Below, one piece after another: positions 32,473 to 40,516 of a DNA stretch of 64,000 bases. Where the stretch lies: NCBI GenBank assembly GCA_964504595.1, contig CAZDEE010000001.1, positions 1 to 64,000 on the forward strand, given 5' to 3'. The stretch is from CAG-826 sp964504595 (GTDB lineage: Bacteria > Bacillota_I > Bacilli_A > RFN20 > CAG-826). The notes below the pieces were generated by a model. It made no database searches, had not been told where the DNA came from, and saw only the letters and a program-made list of their open reading frames with translations. The first letter of the stretch is position 1; the number at the start of each line of letters is the position of its first letter. Both the position numbers and the translations under genes were made by a program.

Positions 32473-33504
32473 ATGGAGCAAACATTAGATAGCTTGTATA
32501 AAAAAGCCATCGCAGAAATTGATGAATGTTCAGATTTAGAAGGACTAAATAATATTAGAAATACTTATTTATCTAAAAAATCTCAATTGATGCTAATGAT
32601 GGGCCAAATGAAAACCTTAAGTGGTGAAGAAAAAGCCGCATTTGGAAAGAAAATTAATGAAATAAAGAACAGCATTGTAAGTAAAATTGAAGAAAAAAGA
32701 GCAGCTTTAGAAAAAGAAACTTTAAGAATTAAACTAGCAAATGAAGCGCTAGATATTACTTTACCAGGAAGAAACTTTTCTTCTGGCGCAAAAAATCCAT
32801 TTTATATAATTCAAGATGAAATTATTGATATTTTTGCAGCGATGGGTTATGAAATTGTTGAAGGTCCTGAGGTTGAATTAGATCATTATAACTTCGAATT
32901 AATGAACATTCCTGCTGATCATCCAGCGCGTGATATGCAAGATTCATTTTATATAGATGAAAGAACATTAATGAGAACTCATACTTCACCTGTTCAAGCT
33001 CGTGTTATGGAGAAGAAAGGTGGAAAGCCAATTCGAATTATTTGTCCAGGGAAAACTTATCGTCGTGATGATGATGATGCAACTCACTCTCATCAATTTG
33101 CTCAAATTGAAGGACTAGTTGTTGATAAGGATATTAACTTAGGACATTTAAAAGCAACACTAGAATTATTCTTAAAAAAGATGTATGGAGAAAAGCGTGA
33201 AATAAGATTACGTTCATCATATTTCCCATTTACTGAACCATCTGTGGAAGTTGATATATCCTGTTATGAATGCGGAGGAAAAGGCTGCTCGGTTTGTAAA
33301 GGAACAGGTTGGATTGAAATACTTGGTGGAGGTATGGTTCATCCAAATGTCTTAAGAATGTCAGGATATGATCCAGAAGTATATCAAGGATTTGCTTTTG
33401 GTATTGGTATTGAAAGAGTAGCAATGCTACGTTATGGTATCGATGATATTCGTCGATTCTATCAAAATGATATTAGATTTTTACATCAATTTAGAAAGGA
33501 GTAA
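32473..33504 (+). CDS. pheS: Phenylalanyl-tRNA synthetase alpha subunit
   Basis: The catalytic subunit of the heterotetrameric PheRS. The 343 residues comprise an N-terminal coiled coil (about 1-90) that binds tRNA-Phe and the class II core: motif 2 TYRRDDDDATHSHQFAQIEGL, FTEPSVEVDISC, and motif 3 FGIGIERVAMLRYGIDDIR. A cysteine-rich insert (CYECGGKGCSVCKGTGW) is seen in many bacterial PheS proteins. A GGAGGA site precedes the ATG. pheT follows six bases later, the usual operon. Confidence 0.97.
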   Translation: MEQTLDSLYKKAIAEIDECSDLEGLNNIRNTYLSKKSQLMLMMGQMKTLSGEEKAAFGKKINEIKNSIVSKIEEKRAALEKETLRIKLANEALDITLPGRNFSSGAKNPFYIIQDEIIDIFAAMGYEIVEGPEVELDHYNFELMNIPADHPARDMQDSFYIDERTLMRTHTSPVQARVMEKKGGKPIRIICPGKTYRRDDDDATHSHQFAQIEGLVVDKDINLGHLKATLELFLKKMYGEKREIRLRSSYFPFTEPSVEVDISCYECGGKGCSVCKGTGWIEILGGGMVHPNVLRMSGYDPEVYQGFAFGIGIERVAMLRYGIDDIRRFYQNDIRFLHQFRKE

Positions 33505-33510
33505 TAAAAA

Positions 33511-35907
33511 ATGAAAGTAAGTGTAAAATGGCTTAAACAATTAGTAGATTTAAATGGTATTACTCCTTCAGAAATAGCGGATAAATTAACTTTTGCGGGA
33601 ATTGAAGTAGAAGATATTATTTATCTTGCTTCTGCGAGTGGGTTAGTAATTGGTGAAATTAAAGAATGTCAAGCGCATCCTAACAGCGATCATTTGCATA
33701 TTTTAAAAGTTGATTTAGGCGAAAAATATGGAATTACGCAAATTGTTTGTGGTGCACCTAATGCAAGAAAAGGATTAAAAGTAATTGTCGCAATGGTTGG
33801 AGCAAAACTTCCTTCTTTAACTATTAATGCAGGAGTTATTAGAGGAGTGGAAAGCAATGGTATGTGCTGTTCATTATCTGAATTAGGAGTCGATAAGAAA
33901 TATTTAACGGAAGCTCAACTTGCGGGAATTGAAGAATTACCTAATGACGCTCCAGTTGGAAATGAAAATGTTTTGGAATACTTAGGATTAGATGATGTAA
34001 TTCTTGATATGAAGCTACTTGCTAATAGATCGGATTGTAATGCAATGATAAGTGTTGCTAAAGAAGTTGCATCTCTTTTTGAAAGAAAGTTAACTTTACC
34101 AGAAATTACATTTAATCAAGAATTATTACCAACTAATTTTAAAGTTGAATCTGAAACGAATAAATGCCAACAAATTTCAATAAAAATAATTGAAGGAATT
34201 GAAGTTAAAGAATCTCCTTTATGGTTAAAACAAACATTAATGGCAATGGGAATTCGCTCAATTAATAATATTGTTGATATTGGTAATTATGTGATGTTAA
34301 TGTTTGGTCAACCATTACATATGTATGATTTAGATTTATTACCAAAAGAAGAATTAATAGTCAGAGATGATTTAGAAGGTGATTTTGTTGCCCTTGATGA
34401 AAAGACATATAAATTACAAAAAGGTGATTTAGTTGTTACTTCTGAAAGTACACCTGCTTGTTTAGGTGGGGTTATGGGTTCTTTAAATTGTGCGGTGACA
34501 TCCAAAACAAAACGCATTGCTATTGAATCTGCTAATTTTGTTGGGGCTCAAGTTAGAAAGACATCAATTAGATTAAATTTAGGAAGTGAATCAAGTGCTA
34601 GATTTATTAAGGGAATTAATCCACATCAATATGAAGATGTTTTAGCTTTTACTGCAAACATGGTAAAAGAATTATGTGGCAGTAGTAAAGAATATCAAAC
34701 AGTCACATACGATAAAATTGATCATGAATTAAGGACAATTATCACTAGTGCTTATCGAATTAATAATCGTTTAGGAACCTCCTTTAGTGAAGAAGAAATT
34801 ATTTCTGTTTTACAAAGAGTGGGTGTGAAAATTGAAAAGCAAGGCGATAAATTAATTGCTATTGTTCCACCTCATCGTATTGATATAACATGTGATGCTG
34901 ATTTAAGTGAAGAAGTAATTCGTATTTTAGGATTTGAACATGTCAATAGTGAACTTCCAACCGTAAAAGCGGTTTTAGGTGGTTTAAATGAATTACAAGT
35001 TAAGAAGAGAAATATTCGTTATTTCTTATTAAATAATGGTCTTGATGAAATTTTAACATATACACTTATTTCAAAAGAAGATAATGAAAGGTTTAATTTT
35101 TTCCATCAAGAAGAACCATATAAACTATTACATCCAATGACTGATGAACATGCTGAAGTTCGTAAAAGCTTAATGTCATCAATGTTAAGTACCTTACGAT
35201 ATAATGTTGCTAGACAAGCAAAACATCTTTCTATGTTTGAAGTTAGTGAAGTATTTGTTGAAGGATCACAGTCAACTCATTTATGTATTGGATTATATGG
35301 CTATGATGCATATCGACATGAATTAAAGACAATTCCTTATGACTTCTATTCTTTAAAAGGAATTTTTGAGGCTATTATGGAAAAATTAGGTATTGAACCA
35401 ACTAGATATCGTCTTGATAAATTGGAAGAAAATGATATTTATCATCCAGGTAGAAGCGCGGGAATTTATTTTGGAAAAGAACTTGTTGGTGTATTAGGAG
35501 AAATTCATCCAACGCTTCGCAAGGAATATGATCTTGATAAAGCTCCATGTTTAGTAATGGAATTGTTATTAAGCAAGATATTGGATGTTAAAACTAGTCG
35601 TAAAAAAATGCAAACTCCTTCAAAATTTCCATTTGTGGAAAGGGATTTAGCTTTAATTGTTAAAGAGAGTACTAAATCATCTGATTTAATTCGTGTAATT
35701 AAAAAGGCTGGTAAGAGCTTAGTAAAAGATGTTTTAGTATTTGATGTATATAAAGGTGAACATGTTGATAAGGGATATGTGAGTATTGCAATTAAAATCA
35801 AATACCAAAATGATGAAAAAACTCTTCAAGAAAAAGAGATATTAGAAAGTGAAAATGCGATTAAAGAAGCTTTATTTAAAGAATTTTCAATCGTTTTAAG
35901 AGGATAG
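33511..35907 (+). CDS. pheT: Phenylalanyl-tRNA synthetase beta subunit
   Basis: The 798-residue non-catalytic beta subunit that completes PheRS. An N-terminal EMAP-like tRNA-binding domain (about residues 40-155: VIGEIKECQAHPNSDHLHILKVD, VVCGAPNARKG-like segment), the B3/B4 editing domain, the B5 domain (about 405-475), a catalytic-like fold, and a C-terminal anticodon-binding FDX domain (about 700-798, KFPFVERDLALIVKE) can be seen. Length is typical. The AAAGGAG site lies at the end of pheS. It shares the Phe T-box control. Confidence 0.97.
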   Translation: MKVSVKWLKQLVDLNGITPSEIADKLTFAGIEVEDIIYLASASGLVIGEIKECQAHPNSDHLHILKVDLGEKYGITQIVCGAPNARKGLKVIVAMVGAKLPSLTINAGVIRGVESNGMCCSLSELGVDKKYLTEAQLAGIEELPNDAPVGNENVLEYLGLDDVILDMKLLANRSDCNAMISVAKEVASLFERKLTLPEITFNQELLPTNFKVESETNKCQQISIKIIEGIEVKESPLWLKQTLMAMGIRSINNIVDIGNYVMLMFGQPLHMYDLDLLPKEELIVRDDLEGDFVALDEKTYKLQKGDLVVTSESTPACLGGVMGSLNCAVTSKTKRIAIESANFVGAQVRKTSIRLNLGSESSARFIKGINPHQYEDVLAFTANMVKELCGSSKEYQTVTYDKIDHELRTIITSAYRINNRLGTSFSEEEIISVLQRVGVKIEKQGDKLIAIVPPHRIDITCDADLSEEVIRILGFEHVNSELPTVKAVLGGLNELQVKKRNIRYFLLNNGLDEILTYTLISKEDNERFNFFHQEEPYKLLHPMTDEHAEVRKSLMSSMLSTLRYNVARQAKHLSMFEVSEVFVEGSQSTHLCIGLYGYDAYRHELKTIPYDFYSLKGIFEAIMEKLGIEPTRYRLDKLEENDIYHPGRSAGIYFGKELVGVLGEIHPTLRKEYDLDKAPCLVMELLLSKILDVKTSRKKMQTPSKFPFVERDLALIVKESTKSSDLIRVIKKAGKSLVKDVLVFDVYKGEHVDKGYVSIAIKIKYQNDEKTLQEKEILESENAIKEALFKEFSIVLRG

Positions 35908-35910
35908 TTT

Positions 35911-36420
35911 ATGAAGGTTAATTATCAAACTCTTGCAAGATTACATCATTTAGTAGAAGAAGAGGATATAACTTATTCCACTGAACAACTGCAAGGAATT
36001 CATTCGTTAATTAGAATGCCATATGTTCACGGAAAAGTTGAATTGAGTGAAGATGATGGAATAGTTCATGCTTTATTTTCAATTAAGGCAAATTTAGTTT
36101 TAGAATGTGCATATACTTTACAAGAAGTTGACTATAAAGTAGATTTTGATGATGAACTTGACTTTTGCTTTATAAAAGACGAATATCATGAAGAAGATGA
36201 AAACTTAATTTATATTGAAGGAAACACTTTGGATTTAGATATATATATATTAGGATTAATAATTACTGAAATTCCTATGAAAGTGGTAAAAAAAGGAGCA
36301 AAACTTCCTACCAATGGAAAAGATTACGAAGTAATTACTGAAGATGAATATTATAATCGTCATAAAGATAAAGTAGACCCAAGATTATCTGCATTAGATG
36401 ATTTTGAAGTTGATGAATAA
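35911..36420 (+). CDS. YceD/DUF177 family protein
   Basis: A 169-residue DUF177 (YceD-like) protein. The N-terminal half carries MPYVHGKVELSEDDGIVHALFSIKANLVLECAYTL, where the cysteine lies in the conserved position, and the C-terminal half is strongly acidic (DEYHEEDENLIYIEGNTLDLD). In plants and bacteria the family is linked to 23S rRNA or L32 metabolism. rpmF for L32 usually follows at once but does not here; a terminator comes instead. Starts three bases after pheT and is probably co-transcribed with it. Confidence 0.8.
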   Translation: MKVNYQTLARLHHLVEEEDITYSTEQLQGIHSLIRMPYVHGKVELSEDDGIVHALFSIKANLVLECAYTLQEVDYKVDFDDELDFCFIKDEYHEEDENLIYIEGNTLDLDIYILGLIITEIPMKVVKKGAKLPTNGKDYEVITEDEYYNRHKDKVDPRLSALDDFEVDE

Positions 36421-36435
36421 TTATTAAATTTATGA

Positions 36436-36462
36436 AAATGCGCCATAAATGGTGCATTTTTT
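36436..36462 (+). terminator. Terminator of pheST-yceD
   Basis: Nine-base-pair stem with one G-U (36436-36444 with 36451-36459), six-base loop and T-run. Confidence 0.8.
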
Positions 36463-36565
36463 ATATACAAAATTATATATAACTATTGTTAAATAAATAA
36501 AAAACGTTTGGCTTGTTAAATATTTAAATATATCACCTGAAACAATAAATTGCGGTATTAGATAT
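36463..36565. other. AT-rich spacer
   Basis: No reading frame or clear signal seen between the yceD terminator and the small-RNA-like unit that follows. Part of a 360-base region upstream of mraZ. Confidence 0.3.
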
Positions 36566-36666
36566 TAGACAATTTTTTATATATATTTTAATATAGCATT
36601 AAATAATAGATATAGTAATTTTTATGCTCGAATTGGTTTCACAACAATCAATTTCGAGTTTTTTTA
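36566..36666 (+). ncRNA. Candidate small RNA with own promoter and terminator
   Basis: TAGACA at 36566-36571, a 17-base spacer and TAATAT at 36589-36594 could start a transcript near 36600. A hairpin (CTCGAATTG at 36627-36635 with 36649-36658, one bulge) followed by a seven-T run ends it near 36666. No gene lies between. The unit would be about 65 nucleotides and ends 50 bases before the mraZ promoter. Identity unknown; it could also be a leftover terminator of a lost gene. Confidence 0.35.
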
Positions 36667-36716
36667 TGTTTAAACTTAAAAATGAATTCAATATCAAAAA
36701 AAACATACAATTTTAT

Positions 36717-36745
36717 TTGCAATAGGAGGAATAATGCATTATAAT
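36717..36745 (+). promoter_or_regulatory. SigA promoter of mraZ
   Basis: TTGCAA at 36717-36722, 17-base spacer and a perfect TATAAT at 36740-36745. Start near 36752, directly at the MraZ-type repeats. Confidence 0.75.
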
Positions 36746-36752
36746 TGCAGTG

Positions 36753-36782
36753 AAGTGGAATAAAGTGGAAGGAAGTGGGAGA
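36753..36782 (+). promoter_or_regulatory. MraZ operator: three AAGTGG repeats, 10-bp phased
   Basis: AAGTGG occurs at 36753-36758, 36763-36768 and 36773-36778, exactly ten bases apart. This is the arrangement of the MraZ box in Mollicutes (AAAGTGN repeats) and of GTGGG repeats in E. coli. The third copy, extended to AAGTGGGAG, also serves as the mraZ ribosome binding site. MraZ binding downstream of the transcription start would block its own operon. The repeats are seen directly; regulation is inferred from the family. Confidence 0.85.
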
Positions 36783-37220
36783 ATGTTCTTTGGAAGCTAT
36801 GAGCATAACTTAGATGCAAAAGGACGTTTATTTATCCCAAGTAAATTCCGTTCTAAAATTGAGGGCAGTGTTTATATCACAAAAGGGTTTGATGGTTGTT
36901 TATCCATTTACACAAAAGAAGATTTTGAACCAAAATTAAAAGAATATATGAGCTATTCATATAACAATAAAGATACTCGCTCTCATTTACGTATTCACTT
37001 TTCCTCATTTGATGAAATTGAAATTGATAAGCAAGGAAGATTGCAAATTCCTTCAAAATTTCTTAAAAAAGAGGGTATTTCACAAGAAGTAATTATAGTT
37101 GGTGTTCTTGATCATTTCGAAATATGGGATCGAAAGAGATGGAATGAATACTATGATGAAAACTATGCTAGAGATGAAGAAATTGCGGAATCTCTTGAAA
37201 GAAAGAGAGTTGAAGATTAA
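36783..37220 (+). CDS. mraZ: Transcriptional regulator MraZ
   Basis: A 145-residue DNA-binding protein with two SpoVT-AbrB domains, each bearing its signature: LDAKGRLFIPSKFR near residue 10 and IDKQGRLQIPSKFL near residue 86. MraZ regulates the division and cell-wall cluster that it heads and forms ring-shaped multimers. The start at 36783 follows AAGTGGGAG. The in-frame non-ATG codons upstream lie in the operator repeats. The gene ends in TAATG shared with rsmH. Confidence 0.97.
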   Translation: MFFGSYEHNLDAKGRLFIPSKFRSKIEGSVYITKGFDGCLSIYTKEDFEPKLKEYMSYSYNNKDTRSHLRIHFSSFDEIEIDKQGRLQIPSKFLKKEGISQEVIIVGVLDHFEIWDRKRWNEYYDENYARDEEIAESLERKRVED

Positions 37221-38149
37221 TGGAACATATTTCAGTAATGCTTCATGAAACAATTGATTCACTAGAAATTAAAGAAGATGGAATATATGTCGATTTAACT
37301 TTAGGTCGCGGAGGTCATACCTTAGAAATACTAAAAAAAATCAAATCAGGTCATGTTTATGGATTTGATCAAGATAGAACCGCGATTGATGAAACTAAAG
37401 AAAGATTGAACTCATATAGTGATAAAATCACATATATTCATGCAAATTTTGTTTCATTTGATGAACATCTAGATGCATTAGGGGTAAAAGAAGTAGATGG
37501 AATTTTAATGGATTTAGGGGTTTCATCTCCACAATTTGATGATGGGGAGAGAGGATTCTCATATCGATTTGATGCTCGTCTAGATATGCGAATGAATCAA
37601 GAAAGCTCCTTATCCGCTTATGAGATTGTTAATGATTATAGCTTACAAGAATTAACAACAATATTTAGAGAATATGGCGAAGAAAAATTTGCTTATGAAA
37701 TCGCAAAAAAAATTGTTCATTATAGAGAAACTAAACCTGTTGAAACAACTTTTGAACTAGTTGATATCATCAAAAGCGCTTTGCCAAGTAAAGTATTAAA
37801 GAAAAAAGGACATCCAGCAAAGCAAGTGTTTCAAGCGATTAGAATTGAAGTTAATGATGAGCTAAATGTGCTAAAAATCGCCTTAGAAAAGGCTTTAAAA
37901 CGAATTAAGGTTGGAGGAAGAGTATCGGTTATAACATTTCATTCTTTAGAAGATCGAATTGTTAAACGTATATTTAAAGAAGCTTCAAGTGTTGAATCAA
38001 CACCAAGGAATTTACCTGTATTACCTATCAATCAAGAAGCAAATTACTTTTTAGTTAATAAGCATCCCATTGAAGCAAACGAAGAAGAATTAGAAATTAA
38101 TTCTCGTTCTGCAAGTGCAAAATTAAGGACCATTGAAAGAAGAAAATAA
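37220..38149 (+). CDS. rsmH: 16S rRNA (cytosine-1402-N4)-methyltransferase
   Basis: S-adenosylmethionine-dependent methylation of C1402 in the 30S decoding site. The 309 residues begin MEHISVMLHETID and carry the SAM-binding DLTLGRGGHTLEILKK near 30, GILMDLGVSSPQFDDGERGFSYRFDARLDMRM near 100, KKGHPAKQVFQAIRIEVNDEL near 200 and ISFHSLEDR-like VITFHSLEDRIVK near 245. Standard length and position after mraZ. It starts at the last base of mraZ (TAATG). Confidence 0.97.
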   Translation: MEHISVMLHETIDSLEIKEDGIYVDLTLGRGGHTLEILKKIKSGHVYGFDQDRTAIDETKERLNSYSDKITYIHANFVSFDEHLDALGVKEVDGILMDLGVSSPQFDDGERGFSYRFDARLDMRMNQESSLSAYEIVNDYSLQELTTIFREYGEEKFAYEIAKKIVHYRETKPVETTFELVDIIKSALPSKVLKKKGHPAKQVFQAIRIEVNDELNVLKIALEKALKRIKVGGRVSVITFHSLEDRIVKRIFKEASSVESTPRNLPVLPINQEANYFLVNKHPIEANEEELEINSRSASAKLRTIERRK

Positions 38150-38166
38150 AGGAAGGAATGATACTA

Positions 38167-38418
38167 ATGAAAAATAAAATGAAAAAAGTACATAAAACAA
38201 AAATGGATTATGTTATGAAAAAACTTGGAGGTATTTCATTTATCTTTACTTTTGTTGCTCTTGCTGTAATTATTCCTTTATCGAATAAATTTGAAAAAGA
38301 AAATATATCAATAAACTATAATATAAACCTTATGGAGCAACAAGAAAGATTTGCAAAACCAATTTCAGAACATAAGGAATTTGCACAAGAAAATTTTGAT
38401 TATAAGCACCTAGCATAA
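38167..38418 (+). CDS. ftsL: FtsL-like division protein
   Basis: An 83-residue protein: a basic N-terminus, one membrane segment (about residues 21-38, GGISFIFTFVALAVIIPL) and a short polar helical C-terminus. Size, topology and position between rsmH and the transpeptidase gene match FtsL, which forms a trimer with DivIB and DivIC and activates FtsWI. Sequence conservation in this family is very low, so the call rests on context. I use the ATG at 38167, ten bases after GGAAGG; an ATG at 38158 is only one base from that site. A terminator overlaps its stop codon. Confidence 0.75.
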   Translation: MKNKMKKVHKTKMDYVMKKLGGISFIFTFVALAVIIPLSNKFEKENISINYNINLMEQQERFAKPISEHKEFAQENFDYKHLA

Positions 38419-38432
38419 TGCTAGGTTTTTTT
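38409..38432 (+). terminator. Terminator within the division cluster
   Basis: CCTAGCA at 38409-38415 pairs with TGCTAGG at 38419-38425; the ftsL stop codon TAA is the whole loop. A seven-T tail follows. It separates mraZ-rsmH-ftsL from the transpeptidase and mur genes. Confidence 0.85.
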
Positions 38433-38563
38433 ATTCTTTTTATGAAAATTATGTTTTTAATTGTTTAATTATTTTTTAGAGTTAAAAGTCTATTTTATGT
38501 TGTAGTAAAAAAATTATTTCATCTTTAAATTAATAAAAAAACTTATTATATCGTTAACTTTTT
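38433..38563 (+). other. AT-rich spacer before the SpoVD-like gene
   Basis: Mostly A/T with no reading frame. TTTAAA at 38524-38529 with TATATC at 38547-38552 (17-base spacer) is a weak vegetative promoter candidate. Confidence 0.3.
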
Positions 38564-38592
38564 TAATATCCTCTTATTCTTTTTCATATTAT
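38564..38592 (+). promoter_or_regulatory. Candidate SigE-type promoter
   Basis: TAATATC at 38564-38570, a 14-base spacer and CATATTAT at 38585-38592. This resembles the Bacillus SigE consensus (KMATATW, 14-15 bases, CATACAMT) at six of seven and six of eight positions with the correct spacing. It lies 16 bases before the SpoVD/FtsI-like start. spoVD is a SigE gene in Bacillus and sigE is encoded at 51084. A weak SigA-like element upstream (38524-38552) is the alternative. Confidence 0.45.
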
Positions 38593-38608
38593 AAAAAGAG
38601 GTGAAAAA

Positions 38609-40516
38609 ATGCTCAACGCTCATGCAAGAAAAAGAATCAATATTGTAATTGTATTAAGTATAGTTGCTTTATCTGTAATTGGAGGTAAGTTAACTTATTT
38701 GACTCTAGGAAAATATAATTATTTAAAATCAAAAGCTACAGAATTGTGGGAAAGAAGCTTTCCTCTTGTTGCAGAAAGAGGACTTATTTTAGATTCTAAT
38801 GGTAATAATTTAGCTATTAATCAACCGGTTGTTAGTGTCGCCGCAATACCATATCAAATAAAAGATAAAAGACTTGCTTCATCCTTAATTGCGCCTCTTT
38901 TAGAAATGAATGAAGAAAAATTATACAATACTTTTTCTAAAAGAACTTCAATTGTTCGTCTTCATCCAGAAGGAAAAAGAATAAGTGAAGATGTAGCTCT
39001 ACAAATAGATAATTTAGGATTAGAAGGTATTTATTTAATCCAAGATAATAAGCGTTATTATCCATATGAGGAAAATATGGCTTCGATTTTAGGATTTGTC
39101 GGTATAGATAATCAAGGACTTGCTGGGGTCGAAAGTTATTACGATAGTTATTTAAAAGGACAAGATGGTAGCTTGAATTATATGTTAGATGCGAAAGGTG
39201 GATTATTTCCTTCAACATCTTCGCGGGTTTCAGCGCCAAAACAAGGACTTAATTTAAAACTAACTATTTTAATTGAATTGCAGAATTTATTAGAAAGAGA
39301 AATGGAAAATGCTTATTTAAAATATAATCCAAAGGAAATAATTGCATTAATAATGAATCCAAATAATGGTGAAATTTTAGCTTTAGGTAATAGACCAACC
39401 TATAATAACAATCATTATCAAGACTATGATAATGAAATATATAATCGTAGCTTACCAGTATTTTCAAGCTTTGAGCCAGGATCAACTTTTAAAGCTTTAA
39501 CTTTTGCCGCAGCGGTAAATGAAGGTGTTATTGATATTGATAATGACTATTATTATGATAAAGGATATGAAAATATCGGCGGGGCTACAATTAAATCATG
39601 GAAGAAAGGTGGGCATGGACTTCAAACATTCTTAGAAGTTTTACAAAACTCTTCAAATCCTGGATTTGTAGAAATCGCTCGAAGATTAGGAAAAGATAAA
39701 CTTTATAAATATATAAAAGATTTTGGAATGGGTGAAAAAACTGGTGTGGATATTGTAGGTGAATCTAAAGGAATTGTTTTCTCGTATGATAATTTTGGAA
39801 TTCTAGAACAGGCAACAAGTGCATTTGGACAAGGAATTTCTACGACTGCAATACAATTATGTACGGCTTTTTCAGCAGTAATTAATGGAGGATATTTATA
39901 TACACCTCATATTGCAAAATCGCTGATCTATGGTCCTACAAATGAGACAATTTATGAATATCCAATTGCAATAAAAAGGCAAGTTATAAGTTCATCAACA
40001 TCTTCAATTATGAGAAGGGCATTAGAGTGTGTTGTATCAAAAGGTTCTGGAAGGAAGGCGTATTTAGAAGGATATCGGGTTGGAGGTAAAACTGGAACTG
40101 CTCAAATTGCCGAGAATGGCATTTATCAAGATGGACGTTATGTACTATCTTTTATTGCTGGAGCTCCAATGGATGACCCTCAAGTAGTTGTTTATTTTGC
40201 AATGAGGGAACCAAAAAGTACTATACAATATGGAGGAACAACCATTGGACCAATTATCCGGCGTTTGCTTTCCGAAGCTCTACCGATTTTAAATGTTAAA
40301 AAACGTGATGGTGGAGAAGAAAGAATTTACACATGGATGGATACGAAAACATATGGTGTTGAAAATTATATAGGTCTTCACAAATCAAAGGTGAAATCAA
40401 AATATTTTAAATTTAATTTTATGGGAGAAGGGGAATATGTTATCGATCAGCTTCCAAAAGTGGGTGAAAAAATTGATGAAGGTAGTCGAATAATGATTAT
40501 GCTAGGAGATAAATAA
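38609..40516 (+). CDS. SpoVD/PBP2B-type peptidoglycan transpeptidase
   Basis: A class B penicillin-binding protein of 635 residues that crosslinks septal or spore-cortex peptidoglycan. One N-terminal membrane segment (about residues 10-31); a dimerisation/pedestal domain with ERGLILDSNGNNLA; the transpeptidase with STFK at residues 292-295 (catalytic Ser292), SSN at 348-350 and KTG at 494-496; and one C-terminal PASTA domain (about 575-635). A single PASTA domain is as in SpoVD rather than PBP2B. The cluster has only this PBP gene, so it could serve both division and sporulation. GAGGTG precedes the ATG. murE begins on its stop codon. Confidence 0.9.
   Translation: MLNAHARKRINIVIVLSIVALSVIGGKLTYLTLGKYNYLKSKATELWERSFPLVAERGLILDSNGNNLAINQPVVSVAAIPYQIKDKRLASSLIAPLLEMNEEKLYNTFSKRTSIVRLHPEGKRISEDVALQIDNLGLEGIYLIQDNKRYYPYEENMASILGFVGIDNQGLAGVESYYDSYLKGQDGSLNYMLDAKGGLFPSTSSRVSAPKQGLNLKLTILIELQNLLEREMENAYLKYNPKEIIALIMNPNNGEILALGNRPTYNNNHYQDYDNEIYNRSLPVFSSFEPGSTFKALTFAAAVNEGVIDIDNDYYYDKGYENIGGATIKSWKKGGHGLQTFLEVLQNSSNPGFVEIARRLGKDKLYKYIKDFGMGEKTGVDIVGESKGIVFSYDNFGILEQATSAFGQGISTTAIQLCTAFSAVINGGYLYTPHIAKSLIYGPTNETIYEYPIAIKRQVISSSTSSIMRRALECVVSKGSGRKAYLEGYRVGGKTGTAQIAENGIYQDGRYVLSFIAGAPMDDPQVVVYFAMREPKSTIQYGGTTIGPIIRRLLSEALPILNVKKRDGGEERIYTWMDTKTYGVENYIGLHKSKVKSKYFKFNFMGEGEYVIDQLPKVGEKIDEGSRIMIMLGDK

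Noticed and set aside
36627..36667. Riboswitch or attenuator of mraZ
   Set aside because: The hairpin lies before the mraZ promoter, so it cannot be part of the main mraZ transcript.
38409..38432. Sequencing artefact creating the ftsL stop
   Set aside because: The stop codon lies in the loop of a stable terminator with a T-run, as expected for a real gene end, and the product length fits FtsL.
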